DNA of 64,000 nt from positions 124,001-188,000 of the forward strand of contig NZ_LZMH01000031.1 of NCBI RefSeq assembly GCF_001673635.1, given 5' to 3'. Below the pieces are notes generated by a model that saw only the letters and a list, made by a program, of their open reading frames with translations, had not been told where the DNA came from and did no database searches. A program made the position numbers and the translations under genes. Positions 1 through 11,626 of this stretch are shown here, piece after piece. Source of the stretch: Mycobacterium asiaticum. Its GTDB lineage: Bacteria; Actinomycetota; Actinomycetes; Mycobacteriales; Mycobacteriaceae. Within the stretch, counting starts at the first letter, position 1. Every line of letters starts with the position of its first letter.

Positions 1-832
1 GAACGCCTACGCGCTCGCGGAGGCGACGAATTTGGGTCCCCTACAACCGGTGCTCGACGCGATCAATGCGCCTACCAATCTTCTGTTGGGCCGTCCGCTG
101 ATCGGCAACGGCGCCGACGGCACCGCCGCTAACCCGAACGGCCAGGCCGGCGGCCTCCTGATCGGCAACGGCGGCAACGGGTTCTCGTCAGGCGCCGTGG
201 GAGTAGGCGGTGGCAGCGGCGGGGCCGCGGGTCTCCTCGGTTTCGGCGGGGCCGGCGGTAAGGGCGGATTGGGCGCGAACGGCGGTGCCGGCGGTGCCGG
301 CGGGCTGCTCTTCGGCGGCGGTGGCGCCGGTGGCAACAGTGGTGGTGGCGGCGGCGCCGGCGGTCTCGGTGGGTCCGCGATGCTGTTCGGGAATGGCGGT
401 GTCGGCGGTACCAGCCCCGACGGGATGGGTGCAGGCGGCGGCGGAGGCAACGGCGGCCTGTTGTACGGCAACGGCGGCGCCGGCGGTGGCAGCTCCCTCG
501 GCGGCGCGGGCAACGGCGGCAGAGCCTTCTTCATAGGCGATGGTGGCGCTGGAGGGACCGAATTCAATGCCGGCCAGGCCGGAGCTGGGGGCTCCGCCGG
601 GTTCTTGTACGGCAATGGCGGTGCCGGTGGCAACGCACCGATGGGCGGCATCGGTGGGGGCGGTGGACAGGCCGGGCTGATCGGCAACGGCGGGGCCGGA
701 GGCAATGCCAACGTCAACGCCGGCAACGGCGGCAACGCGTTGCTGATCGGCAACGGCGGAGCGGGCGGCCAGCCAAACGGCCTCGGCGGCCAACGCGGGC
801 TGCTCTTCGGTCAGAACGGCGCGAACGGTTAG
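1..832 (+). CDS. PE_PGRS family protein, C-terminal part (5' end outside window)
   Basis: The open frame enters from the left edge. The first residues, [20 protein letters not shown] followed by [20 protein letters not shown], are the typical join between a PE domain and the PGRS region. The remaining roughly 230 residues are Gly-Gly-X and Gly-Asn-Gly-Gly repeats ([21 protein letters not shown]), and the frame ends at TAG with no C-terminal domain. PE_PGRS proteins are exported by type VII secretion to the cell surface; no specific function can be read here. Its position beside a fadE15-like gene matches PE_PGRS29 (Rv1468c) of M. tuberculosis, but repeats evolve fast and orthology rests only on position. 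Confidence 0.9.
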   Translation, partial: NAYALAEATNLGPLQPVLDAINAPTNLLLGRPLIGNGADGTAANPNGQAGGLLIGNGGNGFSSGAVGVGGGSGGAAGLLGFGGAGGKGGLGANGGAGGAGGLLFGGGGAGGNSGGGGGAGGLGGSAMLFGNGGVGGTSPDGMGAGGGGGNGGLLYGNGGAGGGSSLGGAGNGGRAFFIGDGGAGGTEFNAGQAGAGGSAGFLYGNGGAGGNAPMGGIGGGGGQAGLIGNGGAGGNANVNAGNGGNALLIGNGGAGGQPNGLGGQRGLLFGQNGANG

Positions 833-911
833 CAGCCCTTACTTACGGTTGCGTACGTTTTTTCGCGTCGGACACACTTAGGACCCACCAGCCTGAGTGG
901 AAGGAACCACA

Positions 912-2741
912 GTGGGGCATTACATCGCCAACGTCCGTGATCTCGAGTTCAACCTGCTCGAAGTTCTCGATGTCGGCGCCGTCCTGGGCACCGGTGATTA
1001 CGCCGACCTGGACGTCGACACGGTCCGCACGATCCTGTCCGAGGCGGCCAGACTGGCCGAAGGCCCGGTCGCCGAAACGTTTGCCTTCGCCGACCGTAAC
1101 CCGCCAGTGTTCGACCCGGCGACGCACAGCATCAGCGTCGCTCCGGAGTTGGTGAAGACGGTGCAGGCGATCAAGGACGCCGAATGGTGGCGCCTCGGCA
1201 TGGCCGAGGAAATCGGCGGCATGGCCGCTCCCCCGCCACTGACCTGGGCCGTCAACGAGATGATCTACTGCGCCAACCCTTCCGTGTGCTTCTTCAACCT
1301 CGGCCCGGTGTTTTCGCAGTCGCTCTTCGTCGAAGGCAACGACGAGCAGAAGCGTTGGGCCGCTTTGGGAATCGAGCGCGGTTGGCAGGCCACCATGGTG
1401 CTCACCGAACCCGATGCCGGCTCTGACGTAGGTGCCGGCCGCGCCAAGGCGATCGAACAGCCCGATGGCACTTGGCATATCGAGGGCGTCAAGCGGTTCA
1501 TCTCCGGCGGCGACGTCGGCGACACCGCCGAGAACATCTTCCACCTGGTGCTGGCACGGCCCGAGGGCGCCGCCCCCGGCACCAAAGGCCTGAGCCTGTT
1601 TTACGTGCCCAACTACCTGTTCGACCCGGAAACCGGCGAAATCGGTTCCCGCAACGGCGTATACGTCACCGGAGTCGAACACAAGATGGGTCTGAAGTCC
1701 TCGCCCACGTGCGAGGTCACGTTCGGTGCCACGGATGTGCCTGCCGTCGGGTATCTGGTCGGCGGGGTGCACAACGGGATAGCGCAAATGTTCACCGTCA
1801 TCGAGCACGCGCGCATGACGATCGGCGTCAAATCGGCGGGCACCCTGTCCACCGGCTACCTGAACGCCCTCGCCTACGCCAAGGAACGGATCCAGGGCGC
1901 GGACCTGACGCAGATGACGGACAAGACCGCGCCGCGGGTGACGATCATGCACCACCCCGATGTGCGTCGCAGCCTGATGACCCAGAAGGCCTACGCCGAG
2001 GGCCTGCGGGCGCTGTACCTCTACGCTGCGGCACACCAGGATGACGCTGTGGCGGAACGTGTTTCAGGTGCCGATCACGGCATGGCGCACCGTGTGGATG
2101 ATCTGCTGCTGCCCATCGTCAAAGGCGTGGGCTCCGAACGTGCATACGAGATCCTGACCGAGTCGCTGCAGACTCTGGGTGGCTCGGGCTTCCTCACCGA
2201 CTATCCCCTCGAGCAGTACATTCGCGACTCGAAGATCGATTCGCTCTATGAGGGGACCACCGCTATTCAGGCGCTGGACTTCTTCTTCCGCAAGATCGTG
2301 CGGGACCACGGCCAGGCGCTGCAACACGTGACGACTCAGATCAACAAGACCCTGGAGAACACCGACGAATCACTGAAAGATCAGGCCGAATTGGTCCAGC
2401 GCGCACTGGAAGACGTGACGGCCATGACCACCGCGCTGATGGGCTACCTGATGTCGGCCGCCCAACACCCCACCGACATCTACAAGGTGGGTTTGGGCTC
2501 GACGCGCTACCTCCTGGCCGTCGGGGACCTGCTGATCGGCTGGCGACTGCTGCACCAGGCCAACGTGGCGCAGGCGGCGTTGGTGGGCGAACCGTCGGAC
2601 AGCGACCGGGCGTTTTATCAGGGCAAGGTCGCGGTGTCGGCGTTCTTCGCGAAGAACATGCTGCCCAAGCTAAGTGGGGTGCGCAGCGTCATCGAGAACA
2701 TCGACGACGAAATCATGCGCATGCCAGAAGACGCCTTCTAA
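912..2741 (+). CDS. fadE15: Acyl-CoA dehydrogenase, FadE15-like
   Basis: A 609-residue FAD-dependent acyl-CoA dehydrogenase of the large (about 600 aa) subfamily, expected to catalyse alpha-beta dehydrogenation of a fatty acyl-CoA. Family features visible are the [17 protein letters not shown] flavin/substrate loop, the [10 protein letters not shown] stretch, [12 protein letters not shown], and the C-terminal [20 protein letters not shown] and [16 protein letters not shown] segments, the last containing the catalytic-base region. I chose the GTG at 912 because the purine-rich AAGGAA at 901-906 sits just before it and the protein then begins [14 protein letters not shown] as in mycobacterial homologues. 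The frame is open up to a GTG at 897, which would add five residues. It follows the PE_PGRS gene by 79 bases. Confidence 0.95.
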   Translation: MGHYIANVRDLEFNLLEVLDVGAVLGTGDYADLDVDTVRTILSEAARLAEGPVAETFAFADRNPPVFDPATHSISVAPELVKTVQAIKDAEWWRLGMAEEIGGMAAPPPLTWAVNEMIYCANPSVCFFNLGPVFSQSLFVEGNDEQKRWAALGIERGWQATMVLTEPDAGSDVGAGRAKAIEQPDGTWHIEGVKRFISGGDVGDTAENIFHLVLARPEGAAPGTKGLSLFYVPNYLFDPETGEIGSRNGVYVTGVEHKMGLKSSPTCEVTFGATDVPAVGYLVGGVHNGIAQMFTVIEHARMTIGVKSAGTLSTGYLNALAYAKERIQGADLTQMTDKTAPRVTIMHHPDVRRSLMTQKAYAEGLRALYLYAAAHQDDAVAERVSGADHGMAHRVDDLLLPIVKGVGSERAYEILTESLQTLGGSGFLTDYPLEQYIRDSKIDSLYEGTTAIQALDFFFRKIVRDHGQALQHVTTQINKTLENTDESLKDQAELVQRALEDVTAMTTALMGYLMSAAQHPTDIYKVGLGSTRYLLAVGDLLIGWRLLHQANVAQAALVGEPSDSDRAFYQGKVAVSAFFAKNMLPKLSGVRSVIENIDDEIMRMPEDAF

Positions 2742-2810
2742 ACACACAGCTAGTACAAAGCTGCCGCGGGTAGACCCGCTTGTTGGGATCAGCCCACGAT
2801 TGGAGCAGCT

Positions 2811-3560
2811 TTGATATCTTCGCGCACTCGCCGGCCCGCCCGGTTCGCCGTCCTGACGCTCGCAGCGATCACCGTACTGCCGCTCGCCGCCTGCGGCTCG
2901 TCGAACAAGGCCGGTCCGCCCGCACCACCGGCCACGTCGAGCACGTCGACGACAGCTGCGGCACCGCCGCCCGAAGGCCAATCGCGGGTCAGCGGACTCA
3001 TCGCCTCGGTCTCCGGCAGCGCGGCGCAGGTGACGCAACAAAATGACCAGGGAAACACCAGCGCCACAGTCGATTTCACGCCGTCAACCAAAATCACCGA
3101 TGTCACCCCCGCGGTGCTGACGGACGTCACCCCGGGCAGCTGTGTCACCGTGCTGACCCGGGAAGCGCCCAGCGGTCAACCCGCGACCGCAACCCTGGTG
3201 CGGATTCGCCCGGCGGCCGACGGCAAATGCCCCCAGCCCAAGGAACCCTCCCCCGGAACACCCGCCAGACGCACTGCCGTCAGCGGCACCACCACTTCGG
3301 TTGCTGGTAACACCATCAATCTTTCGACCACCGATACCAGCGGAAAGAGCACGCCCGCCTCGGTCACCGTCACCGCCAAGACGCGTTACACCAAGCAGAA
3401 CGCCGCGACCAGCCAAGCCATCACTGCGGGTAAGTGCCTGACCGCGCAGGGAACTCAGGGCAGCGGCGGCGTGCTGCAGGCGACCACCATCAAGCTGCGA
3501 CCGGCGGTCGACGGTAAGTGCGGACCCAGCGGCGGGAAGCCGCACGGGCACGGCGGGTGA
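2811..3560 (+). CDS. Putative lipoprotein with two tandem DUF5666-like repeats
   Basis: A 249-residue protein starting at TTG 2811, with GGAG at 2802-2805 as ribosome binding site. A basic N-terminus and hydrophobic stretch lead to the lipobox L25-A-A-C28, so it is probably a lipidated cell-envelope protein. After a Pro/Thr-rich linker it has two related halves. Each begins V-S-G-x-x-x-S-V-x-G, contains an internal Cys, and closes with (R/K)-(I/L)-R-P-A-(A/V)-D-G-K-C. The tail is Gly/His rich. This resembles DUF5666-type beta repeats, which have no known function. I know of no equivalent at this place in M. tuberculosis, where fadE15 lies next to the last suf gene. Confidence 0.85.
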   Translation: MISSRTRRPARFAVLTLAAITVLPLAACGSSNKAGPPAPPATSSTSTTAAAPPPEGQSRVSGLIASVSGSAAQVTQQNDQGNTSATVDFTPSTKITDVTPAVLTDVTPGSCVTVLTREAPSGQPATATLVRIRPAADGKCPQPKEPSPGTPARRTAVSGTTTSVAGNTINLSTTDTSGKSTPASVTVTAKTRYTKQNAATSQAITAGKCLTAQGTQGSGGVLQATTIKLRPAVDGKCGPSGGKPHGHGG

Positions 3561-3576
3561 TCGCCCCGCTAGGCGA
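3561..3576. terminator. Short hairpin between convergent genes
   Basis: TCGCC, a 6-base loop, and GGCGA form a perfect 5-bp stem right after the lipoprotein stop codon and 24 bases from the end of the converging suf operon. No T-run follows. It is weak as an intrinsic terminator but placed where one would serve both operons. Confidence 0.3.
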
Positions 3577-3599
3577 GACACCGCATTGGGAAGTCGATG

Positions 3600-3968
3600 T
3601 CAGACGGTGAAACCGAGGGCGCGCAACTGCTCGCGGCCCTCTTCGGTGATCTTGTCCGGACCCCACGGCGGATTCCACACCCAGTTGATCCGGATCTCGT
3701 CGACGAGCCCGGCGCCCACCAGCGCGGAACGGGACTGGTCTTCGATGACGTCGGTCAGCGGGCATGCCGCGGACGTCAGCGTCATGTCGATGAGCGCGAT
3801 GGTCCCCTCGTCGCCCTCTTCGAGATTCATCCCGTAGACCAGGCCGAGGTCGACGACGTTGATGCCCAGTTCCGGGTCGACCACGTCGCGCATCGCCTCC
3901 TCGACTTCGGCGAGGAAATTCTGGTCGGTCGCGCTGGTGTCGCTACCGGGCACGGTGGTCTCGCTCAT
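3600..3968 (-). CDS. sufT: SufT-like DUF59/MIP18 iron-sulfur assembly protein (Rv1466 homologue)
   Basis: A 122-residue protein that is essentially a single DUF59 (MIP18) domain. It has the family core DPELGINVVDLGLVYG and the reactive-cysteine motif LTSAACPLTD, followed by the NWVWNPPWGPDKITEEGR stretch. Such proteins help mature or deliver Fe-S clusters to client proteins, and in actinobacteria they close the suf operon as here. Its ATG overlaps the sufU stop by four bases (3965-3968), so it is probably translated with sufU. It corresponds to Rv1466; the sufT name follows usage for this family. Confidence 0.93.
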   Translation of the reverse strand: MSETTVPGSDTSATDQNFLAEVEEAMRDVVDPELGINVVDLGLVYGMNLEEGDEGTIALIDMTLTSAACPLTDVIEDQSRSALVGAGLVDEIRINWVWNPPWGPDKITEEGREQLRALGFTV

Positions 3969-4426
3969 TGATCAACCTCCTCGAGGATCGCGTGGGCCTG
4001 CGCCAGGGCGTCCTTGAACGCCATCCAGCCGAGCAGCGCACATTTCACTCGCGCCGGATACTTGGCCACTCCTGCGAACGCTACTCCGTCACCCAGAACG
4101 TCCTCGTCACCCTGCACGTTCCCGCGCGAGGAGACCATCTCGGTGAACGCGTCGAGGGTCCGCAGCGCTTCCGGCACGCTCTGCCCGATCACCTGCTCGG
4201 TCAGCACCGAGGTCGAGGCTTGACTGATCGAGCAGCCCTGCCCGTCGTAGGAGATGTCGCAGACGGTCGCGCCGTCGTCAGAGAGCGCGACTCGCAGCGT
4301 GACCTCGTCACCACAGACCGGGTTGACGTGGGACACCTGAGCGGCGAAAGGTTCGCGCAGCCCGCGGTTATGCGGGTGTTTGTAATGGTCCAGGATCACG
4401 TCCTGGTAGATCTGCTCGAGACGCAC
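3965..4426 (-). CDS. sufU: SufU-type iron-sulfur cluster assembly protein
   Basis: A 153-residue NifU/IscU-like protein. The three conserved cysteines sit in NPVCGDEV, DGQGCSISQAS and ARVKCALLGW, and the 18-20 residue insertion between the second and third marks the SufU rather than the IscU type. In Gram-positive systems SufU is the zinc-dependent sulfur acceptor that takes persulfide sulfur from SufS. It starts with GTG two bases after the sufS stop and overlaps the DUF59 gene by four bases. Confidence 0.95.
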   Translation of the reverse strand: MRLEQIYQDVILDHYKHPHNRGLREPFAAQVSHVNPVCGDEVTLRVALSDDGATVCDISYDGQGCSISQASTSVLTEQVIGQSVPEALRTLDAFTEMVSSRGNVQGDEDVLGDGVAFAGVAKYPARVKCALLGWMAFKDALAQAHAILEEVDQ

Positions 4427-4428
4427 CG

Positions 4429-6453
<2,025 letters not shown>

Positions 6454-6457
<4 letters not shown>

Positions 6458-7635
6458 GCTGTTTTTTCCGTTATTTCCAGTTCGTGTTCGATGGCTTCGG
6501 TCAAGCGCTCCCGGATCTCTGGCACCGCGATCTTGGCGATGATCTCGCCGAAGAAGCCGCGGATCACCAACCGGCGGGCCTGCTCTTCGGGGATGCCCCG
6601 GGAGCGCAGATAGAAAAGTTGCTCGTCGTCGAATCGGCCGGTGGCGCTGGCGTGCCCGGCGCCGACGATCTCGCCGGTCTCGATTTCCAGGTTGGGCACC
6701 GAGTCGGCGCGGGCGCCGTCGGTGAGCACCAGATTGCGGTTCATCTCGAACGTGTCGGTGCCGGTGGCGGCGGCGCGGATCAGCACGTCACCCACCCACA
6801 CGGTGTGCGCGTCAGGCCGCCGGGACGACGGATCCCCCTGCAGCGCGCCCTTGTACAGCACGTTGGACCGGCAGTCGGGCTGGGCGTGGTCGACCAGCAG
6901 CCGCGATTCGAGGTGCTGGCCGTCATCGGCGAAGTACAGGCCCAACAGGTCCGCATCGCCGCCGGGCCCGGCGAACCGCAGGTTGGTCGAGGTCCGGACC
7001 ACCTCGCCGCCCAGGGTGACGGTGACGTGGCGCAGCACCGCGTCCTTGCCCAGCCGCGCGTGGTGTGCGCTGACGTGCACCATGTCGTCCGCCCAGTCGG
7101 CGATCGAGATGACGGTGAGGCGGGCGGCGTCCTCGACGACGAATTCCACGTTGTCGGCGTAGGTTCCGCTGCCCTTGTGGTCGATGACGACGACGGCCTC
7201 GGCGAGTTCGGCCAGCCGGATCTGCAGATGCCCGTAGGCGACTGCGCCGGCTCCGGGACCGGTGACGGTGATGTTCACCGGCTCGGCGACCTGGGTGTCG
7301 CGGGCGATTGCGACCAGCGTCGCTGAGTTGAACGACGAGAATGCTTGTGCGGCAACGCGGTCCGCGGGAACACCGCCCTCGCCCAGCCGTTCGTCGCCGC
7401 GACGCACCGTCTCGGTCTGTACGCCTTCGTGCTCGCTGACGGTGATCGCGGCGCTGCCAGTGGCATGCGCGGACCCGTCGTGCAGGCCACGCAGCCGCTT
7501 CAGCGGCGTGAACCGCCAGATCTCATCCCGGCCGTGCGGCACCTCAAAGGCTTCGACATCGAAGGAGGAGAACAACTCTCCTTTGTTGAGTGCGGCGGCG
7601 GCTGAACCCGTGGGTGCGGTCATCCGACTCGTCAT
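6454..7635 (-). CDS. sufD: Fe-S cluster assembly protein SufD
   Basis: A 393-residue SufB/SufD-family scaffold subunit that pairs with SufB and SufC. The C-terminal core ([20 protein letters not shown], then [40 protein letters not shown] and the [19 protein letters not shown] tail) is typical. The frame stays open far upstream inside sufB. I chose the ATG at 7635, giving [10 protein letters not shown], because it forms an ATGA overlap with the sufB stop and gives the normal length. A second ATG at 7623 is also possible. Confidence 0.95.
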
Positions 7636-9071
7636 CCCACAGAGCCCTCCATTTGCAACTCGATCAGCCGGTTGAGCTCCAGCGCGTACTCCATCGGCAG
7701 TTCCTTGGCGATCGGCTCGACGAAGCCGCGCACCACCATCGCCATGGCCTCGTCCTCGGTCATGCCGCGGCTCATCAGGTAGAACAGCTGGTTCTCGCTG
7801 ACCTTGGAGACGGTGGCCTCGTGGCCCATCGTGACGTCGTCCTCGCGGATGTCGACGTAGGGGTAGGTGTCGCTGCGGCTGATCGTGTCGACCAGCAGCG
7901 CATCGCATTTCACAGAGGAGCGCGACCCATGTGCTCCCTTGTTCACCTGCACCAGGCCGCGGTAGGAGGTGCGGCCGCCGCCGCGGGCCACCGACTTGGA
8001 CACGATGTTGCTCGACGTGTTCGGCGCCAGGTGCAGCATCTTGGCGCCGGTGTCCTGGTGCTGGTCCTCACCGGCGAACGCGATCGACAGCACCTCGCCC
8101 TTGGCGTGCTCGCCGGTCATCCACACCGCCGGGTATTTCATGGTCACCTTCGACCCGATGTTGCCGTCGACCCACTCCATGGTGGCGCCGGCTTCGGCGC
8201 GGGCACGCTTGGTGACCAGGTTGTAGACGTTGTTCGACCAGTTCTGAATTGTCGTGTAACGGCAACGGCCACCGGGCTTCACGATGATCTCGACCACCGC
8301 GGAGTGCAGCGAGTCCGACTTGTAGATCGGCGCGGTGCAGCCTTCGATGTAGTGCACATAGGCGTTCTCGTCGACGATGATCAGCGTGCGCTCGAACTGG
8401 CCCATATTCTCGGTGTTGATCCGGAAGTAGGCCTGCAGCGGAATGTCGACGTGTACACCCGGCGGGACGTAGATGAACGAGCCGCCACTCCACACCGCGG
8501 TATTGAGGGCCGAGAACTTGTTGTCACCGGCCGGGATCACGGTGCCGAAGTACTGCTGGAAGATCTCCGGGTGCTCACGCAGGCCGGTGTCGGTGTCCAG
8601 GAAGATGACGCCCTGGGCCTCCAGGTCTTCGCGGATCTGGTGGTAGACCACCTCGGATTCGTACTGCGCCGCCACGCCGGCGACCAGGCGCTGCTTTTCG
8701 GCCTCGGGGATGCCTAGCCGGTCGTAGGTGTTGCGGATGTCTTCGGGCAGCTCTTCCCAGCTGGCCGCCTGCTTTTCGGTGGACCGCACGAAGTACTTAA
8801 TGTTGTCGAAGTCGATGCCTTCCAGGTTGGATCCCCAGTTCGGCATCGGCTTCTTGTCGAACGTGCGCAGGGCCTTCAGGCGGGTCTCGAGCATCCACTC
8901 GGGCTCGTTCTTTTTCGCGGAGATGTCGCGGACCACGGCCTCGGACAAACCACGCTGCGCGCTGGCGCCAGCCACGTCGGAGTCGGCCCAGCCGTAGCCG
9001 TACCGGCCGAGCGAGTCGATGGTCTGCTCCTGGGTGAGCGGCTCGGCGGTCCGTGCGGCTTCGAGTGTCAT
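7632..9071 (-). CDS. sufB: Fe-S cluster assembly protein SufB, inteinless
   Basis: A 479-residue SufB, the main scaffold on which the SUF machinery builds Fe-S clusters. Conserved blocks include [74 protein letters not shown] and the [20 protein letters not shown] block, whose cysteine is conserved in SufB. M. tuberculosis SufB carries an intein and is much longer; here the extein reads straight through. The start is ATG 9071, in an ATGA overlap with the sufR stop and with AGGAGCG (9077-9083) as ribosome binding site inside the sufR tail. The open frame continues upstream but only as antisense-like sequence. Confidence 0.96.
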   Translation of the reverse strand: MTLEAARTAEPLTQEQTIDSLGRYGYGWADSDVAGASAQRGLSEAVVRDISAKKNEPEWMLETRLKALRTFDKKPMPNWGSNLEGIDFDNIKYFVRSTEKQAASWEELPEDIRNTYDRLGIPEAEKQRLVAGVAAQYESEVVYHQIREDLEAQGVIFLDTDTGLREHPEIFQQYFGTVIPAGDNKFSALNTAVWSGGSFIYVPPGVHVDIPLQAYFRINTENMGQFERTLIIVDENAYVHYIEGCTAPIYKSDSLHSAVVEIIVKPGGRCRYTTIQNWSNNVYNLVTKRARAEAGATMEWVDGNIGSKVTMKYPAVWMTGEHAKGEVLSIAFAGEDQHQDTGAKMLHLAPNTSSNIVSKSVARGGGRTSYRGLVQVNKGAHGSRSSVKCDALLVDTISRSDTYPYVDIREDDVTMGHEATVSKVSENQLFYLMSRGMTEDEAMAMVVRGFVEPIAKELPMEYALELNRLIELQMEGSVG

Positions 9072-9808
9072 GAGGACGCTCCTTTGTTGGTGGTTGAGCG
9101 CGGGCTGGGCGCCGGGGTAAGTGGTACGTGGGTGGTGCAGGCGCAGTCGCCGTTGACGATGGTCGCCAGTAGCTGTACGTGGGTGCCGAGCACTTCGGAC
9201 ATGGCTTGCTGCTCGGCTTCGCACAATTCCGGGAATTCCTCGGCGACATGAGCGACTGGGCAGTGGTGTTGGCAGATTTGCACACCGTGGATGGGCCCGC
9301 CCACCCGGGTGGTGGTAGCGACGTAACCCGCCTTGGTCAGCGCGTTGGCGATCCGCTCCGAAGCGGCTTCCACGGCGGCCTCGTCCGGACCCTCCGCCGC
9401 GTCGACATCGGCCAACAGAGCGTCGATGCGGCGTCTGGCGAATTTCCGCACCGCGTCGTCGCCGCCGATCTCCCGCAGCTGCCGCATCGCCGCGGCGGCC
9501 AGGTCGTCGTAGGCGTGGTCGAGCTTGCCGCGGCCCGCGGCCGTCAAGCGGTAGCGCTTGGCCGGCCGGCCGCGTCCGACCTGCTGCCAGGGCGCGGCGG
9601 GAACGGACTCGGCGTCACCGGCCTCGATCAGCGCGTCGAGGTGACGGCGCACACCGGCGGCGGTCAGGCTCAGACGGTCGCCGATCTCACTTGCGGTGAT
9701 CGAGCCGGATTCCAGGAGCAATCGCACGATCGCGCGGCGGGTGTGACCATCCGACCCGGCAGCACCGGCTGCGGGCACGGCAGCGTCCAGCTCGGTTCGG
9801 ATTTTCAC
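9068..9808 (-). CDS. sufR: SufR, Fe-S sensing transcriptional repressor of the suf operon (Rv1460 homologue)
   Basis: A 246-residue ArsR/DeoR-like winged-helix regulator when read from GTG 9808. The HTH is at about residues 25-65 ([11 protein letters not shown], then [20 protein letters not shown]). Cluster-binding cysteines are near the C-terminus: C183, C196 and C224 keep the 13 and 28 residue spacings I recall for the [4Fe-4S] ligands of M. tuberculosis SufR, and C179 and C222 are extra. It is known to repress the operon it heads and to lose its cluster under oxidative or nitrosative stress. The start is the least certain point: there is no clear ribosome binding site and the frame is open upstream (a TTG lies six codons before). 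A 15-bp operator-like dyad overlaps the GTG. Confidence 0.9.
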   Translation of the reverse strand: MKIRTELDAAVPAAGAAGSDGHTRRAIVRLLLESGSITASEIGDRLSLTAAGVRRHLDALIEAGDAESVPAAPWQQVGRGRPAKRYRLTAAGRGKLDHAYDDLAAAAMRQLREIGGDDAVRKFARRRIDALLADVDAAEGPDEAAVEAASERIANALTKAGYVATTTRVGGPIHGVQICQHHCPVAHVAEEFPELCEAEQQAMSEVLGTHVQLLATIVNGDCACTTHVPLTPAPSPRSTTNKGASS

Positions 9809-9819
9809 AACACCAGTGT
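9805..9819. promoter_or_regulatory. Probable SufR operator
   Basis: On the minus strand the sequence reads ACACT, five bases, TGTGA, which equals the inverted repeat I recall as the SufR binding site upstream of the M. tuberculosis suf operon. Its TGTGA half contains the GTG proposed as sufR start, so bound SufR would sit over the start of the transcript if the mRNA is leaderless. It also lies in the 96-base region between sufR and the divergent mptB. Confidence 0.6.
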
Positions 9820-9892
9820 GACGCAATTCCGGCAGGCGGTCCAGGAAGGGTGCCCTACTAACTGCGTTGCGCTGGTCACAGAGGCCCGGCGC

Positions 9893-9898
9893 TAGTCT
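9893..9898 (+). promoter_or_regulatory. Probable -10 element of mptB, leaderless transcript
   Basis: TAGTCT fits the mycobacterial TAnnnT -10 and ends six bases before the mptB ATG at 9905, with no ribosome binding site between. This is the layout of leaderless mycobacterial mRNAs that start at the A of the ATG. Confidence 0.5.
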
Positions 9899-9904
9899 GC
9901 TCTG

Positions 9905-11626
9905 ATGGCAGCCCGCCACCACACCCTGAGCTCCTCGATCGCCAGCCTGCACGGCGACGAGCAGACGGTGGGCAAGCCGCTCAACGCCACCGAGCTCGCC
10001 GCCCTGAAACGCACCAGGTTGTTCGGCGCCACCGGCACCGTCTTGATGGCCATCGGCGCGCTGGGCGACGGCGCCCGGCCGGTCGTCCAGGACCCCACCT
10101 TCGGCGTGCGACTGCTGAACCTGCCGTCGCGGATCCAAACCGTGGCCCTGACCATGACCACTACCGGCGCGGTGATGATGGCGCTGGCCTGGTTGATGCT
10201 CGGCCGCTTCGCAATCGGGAAACGACGAATGTCGCGCGGCGACGTGGACCGAACCCTGGTGTTGTGGATGCTGCCGCTGCTGATCGCACCGCCGATGTAC
10301 AGCAAAGACGTCTACTCCTACCTCGCCCAGAGCCAGATTTCGCTGGAGGGACTGGACCCCTACCGGGTGGGGCCGGCGTCTGGCCTGGGCCTGGGTCACG
10401 TGTTCACGCTGTCGGTGCCGAGCCTCTGGCGCGAGACACCGGCGCCCTACGGCCCGCTGTTCCTGTGGATCGGCCGGGGCATCTCGTCGATCACCGGGGA
10501 GAACATCGTCGCGGCGGTGCTGTGTCACCGGCTGGTGGTGCTGGTCGGTGTGGCGTTGATCGTGTGGGCGACGCCGCGGCTGGCGCGGCGCTGCGGCGTG
10601 GCCGAGGTCAGCGCGTTGTGGCTGGGTGCGGCCAATCCGCTGCTGTTCATGCACCTGGTCGCCGGCATCCACAACGAGGCGCTGATGCTGGGCCTGATGC
10701 TGACCGGCGCTGAGTTCGCGCTGCGCGGCATCGACGCCACCCGTTCGCTCAAACCGAACTCCTGGCGGATTGGGCCGGACTGGCAACCGCTGGGCATGTT
10801 GGTCGGCGGCTCGATTCTGATCGTGCTGTCGTCGCAGGTGAAGCTGCCGTCGCTGCTGGCGCTCGGCTTTGTGACGATGGCCCTGGCGTACCGCTGTGGC
10901 GGCACATTCAAGGCGCTGCTGGTGTCCGGTGGGGCGATGGCCGCATTGTCGCTCGCGGTGATGGGCCTGGTCGGCTGGGCCAGTGGGCTCGGTTTCGGCT
11001 GGATCTACACGCTGGGCACCGCCAACGTGGTGCGCAGCTGGATGTCGCCGCCCACGCTGCTGGCACTGGGTACCGGCCAGGTGGGCATTCTGCTGGGGCT
11101 GGGCGATCACACCACCGCGGTGTTGTCCCTGACCCGTGGCATCGGTGTGCTCATCATCATGGTCCTGGTGTGCTGGCTGCTGTTGGCGGTATTCCGTGGC
11201 CGGTTGCACCCGATCGGTGGCCTCGGGGTGGCGCTGGGCCTGACGGTGCTGCTGTTCCCCGTCGTGCAGCCGTGGTACCTGCTGTGGGCGATCATCCCGC
11301 TGGCCGCCTGGGCTACCCGGCACGGATTCCGGGTGGCCGTGATCGTCATCACCCTGATCATCGGCATCTTCGGACCCACCGCCAATGGCGACCGCTTCGC
11401 GCTGTTCCAGATCGTCGACGCCACTCTGGCCAGCGCGTTCATCGTGGTGGTGCTGATCGCGCTGACCTACACCCGGTTGCCGTGGCGGCCGCTGCCGAAC
11501 GGTGACGGCGCGACACCGACCGCAGGGGACGCCCGGTCAAGGCCGACCGATCCTGTGAGCCCGGCCACCCCGCGGGCCACTCCCCGTCCCGAGGCGACAA
11601 CCGACGCCTACGCTGACTCCACGTGA
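9905..11626 (+). CDS. mptB: Alpha-(1->6)-mannosyltransferase MptB (Rv1459c homologue)
   Basis: A 573-residue polytopic membrane glycosyltransferase of the GT-C type, which uses polyprenyl-phosphomannose to extend the alpha-1,6 mannan core of lipomannan and lipoarabinomannan. About a dozen hydrophobic segments are visible between residues 40 and 530. The first extracytoplasmic loop carries the acidic signature MYSKDVYSYLAQSQ and the LEGLDPYRVGP motif typical of MptA/MptB. The C-terminal 35 residues are a Pro/Thr-rich cytosolic tail. The ABC ATPase gene begins with GTG inside its stop (GTGA overlap at 11623), so the two are probably translated together. Confidence 0.93.
   Translation: MAARHHTLSSSIASLHGDEQTVGKPLNATELAALKRTRLFGATGTVLMAIGALGDGARPVVQDPTFGVRLLNLPSRIQTVALTMTTTGAVMMALAWLMLGRFAIGKRRMSRGDVDRTLVLWMLPLLIAPPMYSKDVYSYLAQSQISLEGLDPYRVGPASGLGLGHVFTLSVPSLWRETPAPYGPLFLWIGRGISSITGENIVAAVLCHRLVVLVGVALIVWATPRLARRCGVAEVSALWLGAANPLLFMHLVAGIHNEALMLGLMLTGAEFALRGIDATRSLKPNSWRIGPDWQPLGMLVGGSILIVLSSQVKLPSLLALGFVTMALAYRCGGTFKALLVSGGAMAALSLAVMGLVGWASGLGFGWIYTLGTANVVRSWMSPPTLLALGTGQVGILLGLGDHTTAVLSLTRGIGVLIIMVLVCWLLLAVFRGRLHPIGGLGVALGLTVLLFPVVQPWYLLWAIIPLAAWATRHGFRVAVIVITLIIGIFGPTANGDRFALFQIVDATLASAFIVVVLIALTYTRLPWRPLPNGDGATPTAGDARSRPTDPVSPATPRATPRPEATTDAYADST

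Noticed and set aside
188-793. Reverse-strand frames in the PGRS region, including a Pro-rich 248-codon frame
   Set aside because: Reverse readings of Gly-rich repeats give Pro/Ala-rich strings; these are not genes.
7636-7908. N-terminal extension of sufD inside sufB
   Set aside because: It is an out-of-frame reading of sufB; the ATGA overlap at 7632-7635 gives a normal SufD.
9809-11323. A 500-codon upstream extension of sufR across mptB
   Set aside because: The extension is the reverse strand of a clear membrane glycosyltransferase and reads as low-complexity Arg/Gln/His; only the part after 9808 matches a regulator.
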